Shown: positions 1-9,171, numbered from the stretch's first letter. The stretch is DNA of 64,000 bases from CATOSP01 sp965205385 (GCA_965205385.1 CBDBGS010000008.1:310001-374000); one strand, 5' to 3'. The notes: generated by a model from the letters alone, not told the origin. Translations and numbers: made by a program.

Positions 1-3
1 GAG

Positions 4-642
4 ATGATGTCGCATTCTAAGGACAATCCACTCGGGACCAAGTCACCCATCTCGCGAGCATTGGGCGAGGACTTCAATGACCTCCAGGAAGCGGTTCGTA
101 GGCACTACTCCGAACCAACGGTGTATGGGAGCGGCGTCATGGAAAGCATGTATGTCAATATGCTAATCAGGCCCATGGCGTGTATCTCGTACTTGCTGTT
201 TCGTGCCCCGGTCCCGCGCGGGGGCGAATACGTCGAGTTTACGTTGCAAAGCCGAGTCGATGCCTCGGGGATAATGCATTGGCATAGGACCTTCTTCGTC
301 AACTCGAGCTTCCCTCGGGAGGTAAGGTTCTCCTCTCACATGGCCTACTTGGGTGACCATAGGATCATGGAGATCACAAGATACGGGTTAGGTGTAGAAT
401 CCAACGTGAGCGTGGACGAAGCTGGACGGCTGGTCTATGACATCCGAAAATACCTGGTAATGCTGCCTTTTCTCGGGCTTATCGTTAGGTTCCCCACTTG
501 GGTCTCACCGTTCGGTGGAGGCCGCACGACGGAAACCGGAGAGAATCAAGACAGCTTCAGAGTCCAGTTTGAGATGCACCATCCTATCTTCGGGCGCACG
601 GTCAGTTATACGGGTGCTTGTCAGGTGAGGGGCCGGACCTGA
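4..642 (+). CDS. DUF4166-like protein
   Basis: The 212-residue product resembles the DUF4166 family. It opens with a segment containing 'LQEAVRRHYSE', has a central 'GIMHWHRTFFVN' stretch (Trp-x-Arg-x-Phe, typical of the family) and ends with a conserved-looking 'HHPIFGRTVSYTGAC'. No signal peptide is obvious. One short hydrophobic stretch lies around residues 150-160. The function of the family is not established. Two ATG codons sit side by side at the start and the window edge hides most of the upstream region, so the exact start is uncertain. The gene stands alone, with 324 bases before the next gene. Codon use is less GC-rich at third positions than in the genes downstream. Confidence 0.55.
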   Translation: MMSHSKDNPLGTKSPISRALGEDFNDLQEAVRRHYSEPTVYGSGVMESMYVNMLIRPMACISYLLFRAPVPRGGEYVEFTLQSRVDASGIMHWHRTFFVNSSFPREVRFSSHMAYLGDHRIMEITRYGLGVESNVSVDEAGRLVYDIRKYLVMLPFLGLIVRFPTWVSPFGGGRTTETGENQDSFRVQFEMHHPIFGRTVSYTGACQVRGRT

Positions 643-966
643 TAGCGTTAAGCAATCCCAAGAGACACTTGGCTTACAACACTGGCCGCGTATTCCATGC
701 ACAAATTCCACCCGTAATGGCGTAGTTCCCCTTCGTCACGAATTGACCGATGTATGATTAATACCCGGCGTGTGTACGGCTATCCCTTGACTCTGATGCC
801 ACCCTTTGATATGAAGAACCTGACGGAGACCATCGACTAAATCGAATCTCATGTGTTCAACTCGAAGATTGCTTTACCGTCTTAGAGCTTCGAGCCGCAG
901 TAGATTCGTACCCGTCGGTGTACCGGTCGGCAAATAGGATCAGTCGAGCCAACCCGGAGGCGCAGG
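643..966. other. Intergenic region, no gene seen
   Basis: No convincing coding frame or RNA gene is seen. The last bases contain a strong ribosome binding site (CCGGAGGCGCAGG) for the dehydrogenase that starts at 967, so the promoter of the catabolic cluster is probably here. No clear -35/-10 pair could be picked. Confidence 0.5.
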
Positions 967-1890
967 ATGCGTGTTGGGTTTGTTGGCACCGGGACTATGG
1001 GCAACCCTATGGCCCGGTGCTTGATAGAAGCGGGACACCAATTGACGGTCTATGACATTCGCCGGGAAGCCACGACCAATCTCTGCGAAATGGGCGCGTC
1101 CTGGGCGGATAGCCCGCGTAACGTAGCACAGTCCAGCCAAGTAGTATTCACGTCCCTGCCGGGCCCAGACCAGGTGACGCAAGCCGTGTTGGACCCGGAT
1201 ACAGGAATACTGGGCGGCCTGTCCCGTGGGGGTGCCATCATAGACACGACCACAAACTCGCCCACCGTGTCCCGTCGGGTATCCACGGAGTGCCGGAGCC
1301 AGGGAGTCGAGATGCTGGACGCGCCGGTCAGCGGCAGACCGCCAGGAATGACGGTGATGGCCGGCGGAAACCTGGCAACCTTCGACGAGTTCCGGCCATT
1401 GTTGGAGAGTATGGCGGGAAACATCTCCTACCTGGGCGACAGCGGGGCCGGTTGCATAACCAAGCTGGTGACCCAGTACCTGGGGTATTCTAACTTCGTG
1501 GCGGCCATCGAAGGCCTTATAATCGGGGCCAAAGCGGGTGTGGACCTGGGGCTTCTGGCCCAGGTGGTGCCGTTCAGCGCGGGAGCCAGCCGGGTATTCG
1601 ACAACATCCCCCGGTCTGTGCTCACCGGCGAGTTCGTGTCCGGCGGGACCCTGGATATCGTCGCCAAGGACCTGCATTTGGCCTGCGAGATGGCCCGGGA
1701 CGCGCAGGCCCCGTCGGCCATGGGCAACATTGCCGACGACGTGTTCCAGCGCGGTCAAGCTTTGGGATGGGGACAGGAGGGGTTCGCCATGGCGGCGCGG
1801 GTCCTGGAAGAAATGGCTGGCGTGGAGTTGCGGGCCGAATCTCCCGGCGAAAACTCCGGCTACCAGCAGACAGACCCACGGCGAGGATAG
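967..1890 (+). CDS. NAD(P)-dependent beta-hydroxyacid dehydrogenase (3-hydroxyisobutyrate dehydrogenase family)
   Basis: The 307-residue protein has the N-terminal Rossmann motif G-x-G-x-M-G ('GFVGTGTMGNPMARCL', residues 4-19) and the family's substrate-binding signature 'DAPVSGRPPG' near residue 119. The usual 'GG' of that signature is 'RP' here. The catalytic Lys of the family corresponds to the K in 'GCITKLVTQY' near residue 167. These enzymes oxidise small beta-hydroxyacids with NAD(P)+ in the cytoplasm. Length is normal for the family. The start is supported by a GGAGG site 7 bases upstream of the ATG. It is the first gene of a same-strand run that continues into a Rieske oxygenase, so it may act on a product of that pathway; this is an inference. 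Confidence 0.85.
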   Translation: MRVGFVGTGTMGNPMARCLIEAGHQLTVYDIRREATTNLCEMGASWADSPRNVAQSSQVVFTSLPGPDQVTQAVLDPDTGILGGLSRGGAIIDTTTNSPTVSRRVSTECRSQGVEMLDAPVSGRPPGMTVMAGGNLATFDEFRPLLESMAGNISYLGDSGAGCITKLVTQYLGYSNFVAAIEGLIIGAKAGVDLGLLAQVVPFSAGASRVFDNIPRSVLTGEFVSGGTLDIVAKDLHLACEMARDAQAPSAMGNIADDVFQRGQALGWGQEGFAMAARVLEEMAGVELRAESPGENSGYQQTDPRRG

Positions 1891-1933
1891 ACATAGCTTC
1901 TGGCCCGGTCGGCCAGTTGGGAGGTGAAGGAAC

Positions 1934-3310
1934 ATGGTGGCAACCTCCAGGAACGACGTAACCGGCAACCTAGTTAACGTCGATGCCGGGCTGGTCAGCC
2001 GGGAGATATTCGTTAACCAGGAGATCTACCAACAGGAACAGGAGCAGGTGTTCTCCCGGGCCTGGTTGTTCGTCGGGCACGAGGACCAAATTCCTAAGCC
2101 CGGAGACTTCTTCGTCTCTTCGATGGGCGAGGAGTCGGTGATCCTTTGCCGGGACCGGGAAGGGCAGGCACATATTTTCCTGAATTCCTGTATGCACCGA
2201 GGCATGAAGGTCTGCCGGTACGACGAGGGCAACACCCCCGTGTTTACCTGTCCGTATCACGGTTGGAGCTACGCCACCGACGGCAACTTGGTGGGAGTGC
2301 CGTATTTCAAGGACGCCTACCACCAGGAGTTGGATAAGTCCAAGTGGGGGCTGGTTCATGTCCCCCAGATGTATAACTACAAAGGTGGGATCTGGGCAAC
2401 TTGGGACGAGTCGGCCCCTCCGTTCCTCGACTACATCGGTGGTTTCAAACTCTACCTGGACCTGCTGATGGACAGTTGGGACGGCGAAGAGGGCGGCACC
2501 GAGGTTTTCGGCGGCGTCGAAAAGTGGCTGGTGCCATCCAACTGGAAATTCCCCGCAGAGAACTTCATCGGCGACCGGTACCATAACATCAGCCACCGCT
2601 CCGTCGACCTGGTGGGCATCGGGCCCAGCGGCACGGGACGCCGCGACACCAACGAGCGGTCCGGGGCCCGGATGTTGGACGTGAGCTTCCCGGAGCGGGG
2701 GCACGGCACGGTGATGGCACTACGCCCCATGGACGCGCCCATCCCGAACGCTTACCAGGACCTGCCAATACTGTCCGAGTACTTCCGGCATTGCGAGGAA
2801 GAAAAGAAGCGAAAGTTGGGGAAACTATGGCGGCTCCTGGGCGGTCCAGGCACCGTGTTCCCAAACATGTCCTACCTGCCGCGCCAACCCAGGAGCATCG
2901 CGGTCTGGCACCCCAGGGGAGTTAACCAGACAGAGGTTTGGCGCTGGTTTCTGGTTGACGCCAATGCCCCTCAGGAGGTCAAGGACTACCTTAGGCATTA
3001 CTACATCCGGTACTCGGGGCCGGGGGGACTCACCGAGCAGGACGACATGGAAAACTGGAACTACGCCCACGCGGCCAGCAACGGCGTGGTGGCGAGGCGT
3101 TACTCCTACAATTACGAGATGGGGTTGGGATACGGGACTCCCAACTTCGAGAACGACGGATTGAAGCTGCCGGGTCTAATCATGGACACCACCGAATTCA
3201 AGGCGGCAGAGCAGAACCAACGGGGCTTTTACCGCCGCTGGGCGGAATTCATGGACGCCGATAACTGGGGCAACTTGACCACCTGGCGCAACGGCGTCAG
3301 CCACGGGTAA
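1934..3310 (+). CDS. Rieske non-heme iron ring-hydroxylating oxygenase, alpha subunit
   Basis: This is the large catalytic subunit of a ring-hydroxylating oxygenase (458 residues). The [2Fe-2S] Rieske site is C86-x-H88 ... C106-x2-H109 ('CMHRG' and 'CPYHGWS'). The mononuclear iron site is seen as D214, H217 and H221 in 'FIGDRYHNISHRS'. The spacing between the two histidines is one residue shorter than in naphthalene dioxygenase. The protein would take electrons from a reductase/ferredoxin and insert oxygen into an aromatic or similar substrate. No reductase gene is in the cluster. The ATG follows a strong GGAGGTGAAGG site. The beta subunit gene follows after 32 bases. The substrate cannot be told from sequence. 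Confidence 0.92.
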   Translation: MVATSRNDVTGNLVNVDAGLVSREIFVNQEIYQQEQEQVFSRAWLFVGHEDQIPKPGDFFVSSMGEESVILCRDREGQAHIFLNSCMHRGMKVCRYDEGNTPVFTCPYHGWSYATDGNLVGVPYFKDAYHQELDKSKWGLVHVPQMYNYKGGIWATWDESAPPFLDYIGGFKLYLDLLMDSWDGEEGGTEVFGGVEKWLVPSNWKFPAENFIGDRYHNISHRSVDLVGIGPSGTGRRDTNERSGARMLDVSFPERGHGTVMALRPMDAPIPNAYQDLPILSEYFRHCEEEKKRKLGKLWRLLGGPGTVFPNMSYLPRQPRSIAVWHPRGVNQTEVWRWFLVDANAPQEVKDYLRHYYIRYSGPGGLTEQDDMENWNYAHAASNGVVARRYSYNYEMGLGYGTPNFENDGLKLPGLIMDTTEFKAAEQNQRGFYRRWAEFMDADNWGNLTTWRNGVSHG

Positions 3311-3342
3311 CCTCCCCAGTTGATTAGGAAGGACGGATAGCT

Positions 3343-3888
3343 TTGGCTTATTCCGACCAGGCCATTGCCCGGCTGCTTCTCAAGGACGAGGTCGAGCAGT
3401 TCCTCTTCACCGAGGCGGAGCTATTGGACGACCGGCAGTACGAAGAATGGCTGTCGCTGCTGGACGACGACATCCGATACTGGATGCCGATGCGCCGGAA
3501 CGTGAAGTTCGGCGAGTTGGAGCGGGAGTTCACGCGGGAGGGCCAGGACATCAACTGGTTCGACGAAGGGAAAGACACCTTGACCCGCCGGGTGAACCAG
3601 ATACTGACCGGCGTGCATTGGGCGGAAGAACCGTTGTCCCGCATCTGCCACATCGTCTCAAACGTTCAGGTGCTCGACACCCAGCCGTCCATCTCGGAAC
3701 CGGCGGAAGTGTCTGTCAAGTGCCGCTTCATCATCTACCGCAACCGGGTCGAGACCGAGACCGACTTCCTGGTTGGCAAGCGGGAAGAGCTGCTGCGAAA
3801 GAACGGCGGCGGTTGGAAGATCTCGCGTCGCAAAATAGTGCTGGACCAGAACGTTTTATTGGCCAAGAACCTGACATTCTTCTTTTGA
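3343..3888 (+). CDS. Ring-hydroxylating oxygenase, beta subunit
   Basis: The 181-residue protein is the small structural subunit (NTF2-like fold, SnoaL-related) that forms an alpha3beta3 complex with the preceding gene product. Typical features are the early 'EQFLFTEAELLDDRQYEEW' and 'DDDIRYWMPMRR' stretches, and a C-terminal 'RRKIVLDQNVLLAKNLTFFF' that matches the ending of many beta subunits. The start is a TTG codon preceded at 7 bases by AAGGACGG; no ATG fits the conserved N-terminus. The stop is followed after one base by the ATG of the next small gene, which suggests translational coupling. Confidence 0.9.
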   Translation: MAYSDQAIARLLLKDEVEQFLFTEAELLDDRQYEEWLSLLDDDIRYWMPMRRNVKFGELEREFTREGQDINWFDEGKDTLTRRVNQILTGVHWAEEPLSRICHIVSNVQVLDTQPSISEPAEVSVKCRFIIYRNRVETETDFLVGKREELLRKNGGGWKISRRKIVLDQNVLLAKNLTFFF

Positions 3889-3889
3889 T

Positions 3890-4096
3890 ATGAGCGACAT
3901 AGTAAACATTCGATTGCTAGAACCCGGGATGAAAGTCCGGCTGTCCAACGACGCTACCGGGGAAGTCGTGACCAACTTCAATGATGGAGTGTGGGTCACA
4001 CTGCGGTTCCTGACCTCGCCCGCCGATCCTTCCCTAGAGGGGACGGAGGACATGGTGTTTGCCCAGGAGATCATGGGAGTCCTGGACGCGTCATAA
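3890..4096 (+). CDS. Small uncharacterised protein of the oxygenase cluster
   Basis: The 68-residue protein is not recognised. It begins one base after the stop of the oxygenase beta subunit gene, so it is very likely translated by coupling with it. It has a short, beta-rich, soluble composition ('LEPGMKVRLSNDATGEVV', then 'VWVTLRFLT') like a small barrel domain, and an acidic C-terminal half. Third codon positions are GC-rich as in its neighbours, which supports a real gene. A role as an accessory or regulatory protein of the oxygenase is possible but unsupported. Confidence 0.65.
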   Translation: MSDIVNIRLLEPGMKVRLSNDATGEVVTNFNDGVWVTLRFLTSPADPSLEGTEDMVFAQEIMGVLDAS

Positions 4097-4141
4097 CCTG
4101 GCACGTCGGTTCACGTACCCTTGCCGCCACTTGAACATACT

Positions 4142-4345
4142 ATGCTGATACCGTCCGGAGACCAGCTTCGCCACGCATTCGCGGCGGGGTTTGAGTCCAT
4201 CGACGACGGCTATACGTTCTACCTGGGCTTCGACGCTTTTTTGTCCGCTGAGGGTTACACCAAGCGTGACGACATCTCTTGCACCTGCTCGGACAGGGGG
4301 GCGCATGGGCACCTTCCCGAATGTCGTTGGGTGAAGACGAAGTAA
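4142..4345 (+). CDS. Small Cys-containing protein of the oxygenase cluster
   Basis: The product of about 67 residues is not recognised. It ends with a Cys/His-rich tail, 'DISCTCSDRGAHGHLPECRW', that could bind a metal. A longer form could start at the TTG at 4121. Third codon positions are strongly GC-biased, which supports coding. It lies between the previous small gene and the ThDP enzyme, 14 bases before the likely start of the latter, so it appears to belong to the same transcript. Confidence 0.55.
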   Translation: MLIPSGDQLRHAFAAGFESIDDGYTFYLGFDAFLSAEGYTKRDDISCTCSDRGAHGHLPECRWVKTK

Positions 4346-4359
4346 TCAAGGGGGCTGCT

Positions 4360-6060
4360 GTGACTACAGAACATTTAGACGGTGGAGAAGCCGTTTTACA
4401 GGCATTCCGCAACCTGGGAGTGGACTACATCATCTCCTCGCCGGGGTCCGAATGGCCGGCGGTGTGGGAGGCGCTGGCCCGCCAACAGACCAACGAGATC
4501 GAAGGGCCGAGATACATCGACTGCTGGCACGAGACCCTGGCTGTGACCATGGCCATGGGCTACACGCGGGTCACGGGACGGATGCAGGCCGTGTTGTTAC
4601 ATGCGGGTGTGGGGTTGCTCCAGGGGTCGTTGGGGATTCACGGGGCGTTCCTGGGGGAAGTGCCAATGCTGGTATGCTCCGGAGAGTCGATCACCTACGG
4701 CGAGGACCCGGATTTCGACCCGGGGGCGCAATGGTACCGGAACTTGAGCGTGGTGGGCGGCCCCAACAGGCTGGTGGAACCCTACGTTAAATGGAGCAGC
4801 CACGTAACTAGCCCGCAGACCCTTTACGAAACGGTCAGCCGGGCCGGGGAGATGGCCCAGAGAGCGCCGAAAGGGCCTACGTACCTGGACATACCCATCG
4901 AAGTGATGCGCCCGGAATGGGTCCCACCGGCCAGGATTGGCAGGCTGCCTGGCGCGCCGGGAGTCCGTCCCGACTTGGCCGAAGTCGAGAGGGCCGCCCG
5001 GCTTCTGGCCAATAGCGCCAACCCGGTTATCATCACGGACAGCGGCGGCAAGGACATAGAGGGATTCAACAACCTGGTGCGCCTCGCCGAGATGTTGGCC
5101 ATCCCAGTGGTGGAGGTTGCTCAGACCTACGCCAACTTCCCCAAGGACAACCTTTTGTACCAGGGATCGGACCTGAGGCCCTTCATGGACACTTCGGACC
5201 TGTTCCTGCTGGTGGGCTGCCGGACTCCGTGGTATCCGGCATCCGCCGCCCCTGCTCAGGGGACGATAGTCGTAATCGACGACAACCCACTGAAGGACCA
5301 GTTGGTCTACCAGGCGCTGAAAGGCGATCTGTACCTGGATGGAGACATCGCACCGGCTCTCGGCGTGTTGGCCGACACGCTGGAAGCCGACGGCGCTTTC
5401 GCCAATGGGGCGGTGGAGGAACGGCGCCAGCACTGGCAGGTAGCCCACGACAGGCAGCAAGAGGCGTCGCGGGTTGCCGTCGAAGCCGCGCGGGACCGCA
5501 CCCCTATCGACCCCGACTGGCTGTGCGCCGCCATCAACGAGGTCATGCCGGATGACGCGGTCTACGTCGAGGAGACCATCACGCATAGGGGAGCGATCTT
5601 CCGGCATATACAGTGGAACCGGCCTCAGGCCTATTTCCACCCCCACGGTGGGCTTGGTCAGGGATTGGGAACGGCGCTGGGGGTCAAGCTAGCCAAGCCC
5701 GGCCAGCCCGTGGTTGCTCTAATGGGCGATGGCTGTTTCCTCTACAACCCCGTCACCCAAAGCCTCGGAGTGTCTGCCTCGGAGAACCTGCCCATCCTGA
5801 TCGTCGTGTTCAACAACGGCAAGTACGCCGCGATGGGCAACTCGCATCTTTCGTTCTATCCCCAGGGAGTTACCGCGCAGACCGGCATCCACCACGGCGT
5901 AGACATACCCGGCCCGAACTATGCTGAGTTGGTGGCTCCCTTCGGGGGCCACGGCGAGCGGGTCGAAGACCCGGCGGAGGTTATCCCCGCTTTAGAACGC
6001 GCCCTAGACGCCGTCAACCAGGGCCGCACTGCCATCGTTGACGTGGTGCTGTCCCGGTAG
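4360..6060 (+). CDS. Thiamine-diphosphate-dependent enzyme (acetolactate synthase / benzoylformate decarboxylase superfamily)
   Basis: The 566-residue protein has the three-domain layout of the ThDP decarboxylase superfamily. The N-terminal PYR domain carries the catalytic Glu in 'CWHETLAVTMAMGY'. A central Rossmann-like domain follows. The C-terminal PP domain has the ThDP/Mg motif starting 'MGDGCFLYNP' and ending 'IVVFNNGKY'. Enzymes of this fold decarboxylate 2-oxoacids or make acyloins. The substrate is unknown; it could be a 2-oxoacid made in the aromatic route of this cluster. The GTG at 4360 is preferred because an open frame upstream (to 4279) runs into the preceding small gene, and a G-rich site precedes this GTG. 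ATG 4321 is an alternative. Confidence 0.85.
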   Translation: MTTEHLDGGEAVLQAFRNLGVDYIISSPGSEWPAVWEALARQQTNEIEGPRYIDCWHETLAVTMAMGYTRVTGRMQAVLLHAGVGLLQGSLGIHGAFLGEVPMLVCSGESITYGEDPDFDPGAQWYRNLSVVGGPNRLVEPYVKWSSHVTSPQTLYETVSRAGEMAQRAPKGPTYLDIPIEVMRPEWVPPARIGRLPGAPGVRPDLAEVERAARLLANSANPVIITDSGGKDIEGFNNLVRLAEMLAIPVVEVAQTYANFPKDNLLYQGSDLRPFMDTSDLFLLVGCRTPWYPASAAPAQGTIVVIDDNPLKDQLVYQALKGDLYLDGDIAPALGVLADTLEADGAFANGAVEERRQHWQVAHDRQQEASRVAVEAARDRTPIDPDWLCAAINEVMPDDAVYVEETITHRGAIFRHIQWNRPQAYFHPHGGLGQGLGTALGVKLAKPGQPVVALMGDGCFLYNPVTQSLGVSASENLPILIVVFNNGKYAAMGNSHLSFYPQGVTAQTGIHHGVDIPGPNYAELVAPFGGHGERVEDPAEVIPALERALDAVNQGRTAIVDVVLSR

Positions 6061-6087
6061 GGCCGATTTCAAGCAGACTGAGCCCTT

Positions 6088-6258
6088 CTACTTCGGCTTC
6101 CTGTCCTCAGGACGGGGAAGGCCCAACGAGTCTGGACCGTAGCGGTTGGGGCCGTGCGTGCCCGGCCACGCCATTATGACCATAAATACAGCCCAAATTA
6201 CAAGAGCGGCTACTATCCAAACGATTCCGATGACCAGGAGACTGTTAAAGACAGTCAT
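6088..6258 (-). pseudogene. C-terminal part of a split DUF805 membrane protein
   Basis: The 56-residue frame has one long transmembrane stretch (about 'LLVIGIVWIVAALVIWAVFM') followed by 'PGTHGPNRYGPDSLG'. The G-x-x-G-x-N-R-[YF]-G-P-D signature is the characteristic end of DUF805 proteins. The adjacent upstream reading frame at 6335-6652 carries the DUF805 N-terminal part but ends before this signature. The two frames differ, so they look like pieces of one gene broken by an indel or insertion. It could also be expressed as a separate small membrane protein. Confidence 0.5.
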
Positions 6259-6334
6259 ACTTATCTGAGGTTGTTTTGCATTTCGACCATGTCTGCCGCT
6301 ACGTTCCCCCACGTCCACGGAGAAGACCACAACA

Positions 6335-6652
6335 TTAGGAGGAAAAGTACGGGGGCCAAATTATGGCTCCAATGCCCGAGATGAAGGGAAGGATGACCCA
6401 CACGCCAGACCGGTTAATGTCATGTAGCCTCCGTACTGACACCGCTAAGGTGGGCAAGGTCAAGAATAGCGGATAGATGAACCAAGACCACTCGAACATT
6501 CCCAATGGAGTTCGAATCCAGAACAAGAAAAACGGGGCGAACGCCGAGACTGACGAAAACAGGAAGAACCACCAGAATTCAGACCGCTGTGCCCGACCGC
6601 TAAGGTTAACGTAATTTCGGAGTACCGAGGTGACCGCTGCAATCGGGTTCAT
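6335..6652 (-). CDS. DUF805 membrane protein, N-terminal part
   Basis: About 105 residues from the preferred ATG ('MNPIAAVTSVLRNYVNLSGRAQ'...); a longer frame reaches 6688. It shows the DUF805 hallmarks: 'YVNLSGRAQRSEFWWF' at the start and 'RRLHDINRSGVW' after the second hydrophobic segment. Three hydrophobic segments are visible. The frame stops at 'IIWPPYFSS' without the usual ending, which instead appears in the next frame at 6088-6258. Function of the family is unknown; E. coli YhaH is a member. Probably a broken gene. Confidence 0.6.
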   Translation of the reverse strand: MNPIAAVTSVLRNYVNLSGRAQRSEFWWFFLFSSVSAFAPFFLFWIRTPLGMFEWSWFIYPLFLTLPTLAVSVRRLHDINRSGVWVILPFISGIGAIIWPPYFSS

Positions 6653-8032
6653 CTCTTTCGCCCCTCCTCTCGCTTTGCCGCGTCGCACACGCGGAATGGT
6701 TTATTCCAACCATATCCCTTGGGTCCAATCTGGACCAAGTGAATTAGAGAGCTGCGGGGGCTCAATTTTGCCACATGGTACAATTGTTCACTCTAATCAT
6801 ACCTAGTTGGCGCGTCTACATCTTAATCTGCACGTTGTTTTTCCTTTCACCAGGCGGCTGCGGTCTCGCTTCCCAGTCCTGACCGTGGTCCTCTCCGGTT
6901 AGTCCAGCCTCCTCAAGAAATCCAATCGGACCGGACCCCATTGGCCTATCTCCATGACCCAATACCAACACATAATCGAACAGATTGATACCTACCATCG
7001 GCCAACCATCACAAGGATAGCGGCTGTATTGGCCATGTTTGTCCTTGGTGGTGGTATTGGGATTGGCGCTGGATTCCTGGGTGCGCTCGTCGTCGGCTGG
7101 CTAGGCTTCTACATTCAGATCATCACTCCGGTGGTAGTTGGCTTCTCCGCCGGAATAGGGGTTGTTCTTGGAGTATTGTTTGGGCCCGTCGGGCGCAGGT
7201 GGTTGCGTCTCATGGCCGCGATGATCTCCGGCCTGGCGGGGTACATCGCTATGCTATTTTTCATCAGCTGAAGCTTTGATCCTGTGGACCCACTGGGTCT
7301 CATGGGGTATATGCTAACGGCCCCGGAGAGGACCTTTATCGGCCTGACCGTACCTTTGTGGCTCTGGTGGACCTTCGAGGGCTTGATCGCCGCTGGCGTT
7401 GCGTGGTTTATTCCCTGGCTCACCGATAACGACCCATTATGCGGCGTGTGTGGCGAAGACTGCTTTGAACGACGACGGTTCGCCATAGCGAGTGGGCCCG
7501 ATCGAGATGTGCTGCAAGCGTTAGCCGACAAGGACTACGAGCGGCTCAGTGCCCTCGAGGCGCCCGTTAGCGAGGGTACCAGACTCCGGGCAAAGCTGTA
7601 CCAATGCGGCCACTCAACGCATGACGCCTACCTGACCCTGACCAGCATAACTCGCAAGTCGGTAGGACTGGCTGAAGAGGAAGGTGAACCCGCTGAGACC
7701 GACCTGGTCCGCTTCGCGGTGGTGAGCGGCTCCAGAGCCGCAATTCTCAAGAGGGGCTCTCCTCCGAGGACCCCCGGCCTTGCCAATACCCCTTCGGCAA
7801 GCGTCGAGGTTGAAGAGGACCGGGAAGAACTTCCGGCGCACCCGTTCGATGCGGAAGCGCTCACCGTCACAGATGACCCGCCGTTGGGACCTCCCGAACC
7901 CCAAACCGCAAATCGCGAGGTGGAAATCTACAAGCCCACGGACCAGACGCCGCCGCTGCGTGTCATCTGTGTGATTGTGGGAGGAGTCGTGGTGGGGTGC
8001 GTCGCTGCCTTCCTGCTAGGACGATTGCGAAG

Positions 8033-9171
8033 TCAGGAAGTTCGTCCGTAGAGCCGGGCGATGGTCTGCGTTGGGCGGAAGGCGCAGCTTTTGGCCCGCA
8101 GGGGCATGGACATCTGGGCAGGAAACCATCCTTGGAGGCGCAGGGCATTCAATGCCGTGTTGACCAGGGTGGCGAATGCCTCGCCCAGACCGGGTCGGCG
8201 CAGGGTGTGAATGTCCTCATCCCAGCTGCGGTCCTTCACATGATGCTGGCTGTTCTCAATGCTCCAGTGGTCGCGGAACAGCTTGAGCAACCCTCGGGGC
8301 CCACACTGACCTGAGCTCAGGCTGGTCAGCAGATACCAGAGCTCCCGGCTCACCTCCCCAGTGGTTATATCCACTTTCTGCTTCTCCACCATTGCCCCCT
8401 GCCTCGCCCCAGGGTATCCCAACTCCTCCCGGATATAATCAGCCAATTCGGCATCGGCCCAAATCCGCCGCCTTTCAATCATCCCCGCTTTTTTTCTACG
8501 GTCTCCGCCGCCGGCTCTCCCAGTTCCGCTCCGGCAAACCCCTCCACCAGGGCGGACAGCACCGTCGGCTGGTTCCCCTTGACCCGCACCAGGTAGTCCC
8601 GTCCGTGGCTGACTATGGCTCGGCACAGGTCCCGCTCCGCATACAGGGCGTCCATAGTCAGCAGCCGCAGGCCGGGGTAGTCCTCGAACAGCCGGCCCAA
8701 CTTCTCCCGCAACACCCCCGGCTCGTACCGCTTCTCCGTCGCCGGCCACTGGCCCAGACACAGCTTCAGGTCGTGGGCCAGTACGTTCACCATCATCAGG
8801 GGATTGCCTTGGGCATCTTTCGACTGCTTGGCCCATTTGCCGTCCACCGAGGCGTTCAGTTCCTGGTCCGCCACCACCCGGGCCACCCATTCGGTCAGGG
8901 ACCCCTGCAACTGCTCATACGGGACCCCCGCCAAGGTGCGCGAGATGGTGGTGGCGTGAGGCGGATGGTCCCGGTGAAACCCCAAGGGTCCTTTAAGTTC
9001 CGGCCAGTGCATCCTCGCGAAGAGGGCGATGTGGGCCATGGTTGTCTGACCGCAGACCAAGCCCAGCAGGGTCAGGCGAAGAATGGCTTGAAAGGGATGA
9101 CGAACTCCCCTGGCCCTCCTGGGATCCGGCACCTGTTCCAAGCACTCGAACAGAGATTCCGCAGCACCCAT
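8033..9171 (-). CDS. ISAs1-family transposase, made by -1 ribosomal frameshift
   Basis: The N-terminal frame runs from ATG 9171 to a stop at 8479; the C-terminal frame runs to a stop at 8033. Joined by a -1 shift they give about 379 residues, the normal length for ISAs1 (H-repeat-like) transposases. N-terminal hallmarks are 'LFECLEQVPDPRRARGVRH' and the catalytic Asp region 'SVDGKWAKQSKD'. A second acidic region, 'LLTMDALYAERD', follows. The C-terminal part has 'RDHWSIENSQHHVKDRSWDED', with the catalytic Glu after Trp-x-I. A GGGAG site 8 bases upstream supports ATG 9171; an ATG-started frame also extends to 9234. It would cut and move the element. Confidence 0.88.
8488..8494 (-). promoter_or_regulatory. 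A_AAA_AAG slippery heptamer for -1 frameshifting
   Basis: On the minus strand, in the zero frame of the transposase, codons read GAA AAA AAG, which gives the heptamer A-AAA-AAG (within A7 at 8489-8495). A -1 slip here moves directly into the C-terminal transposase frame (next codon GCG). The same heptamer is the signal used by E. coli dnaX and many IS elements. The zero-frame stop follows after two codons. Confidence 0.8.

Noticed and set aside
940..1968. Long minus-strand open frame of 342 codons
   Set aside because: It lies opposite a clear dehydrogenase gene and has the low-complexity composition of a GC-rich shadow frame.
4597..5646. Minus-strand open frame of 349 codons
   Set aside because: It is the shadow of the ThDP enzyme gene; no protein family features.
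7269..7271. Selenocysteine at the TGA in the two-repeat membrane protein
   Set aside because: The aligned residue in the other repeat is not Cys, there is no nearby redox motif, and no SECIS-like hairpin was seen.
8033..8890. Separate 285-codon gene in the insertion sequence
   Set aside because: Only its last 152 codons are transposase-like; the upstream part is an out-of-frame reading of the N-terminal transposase.
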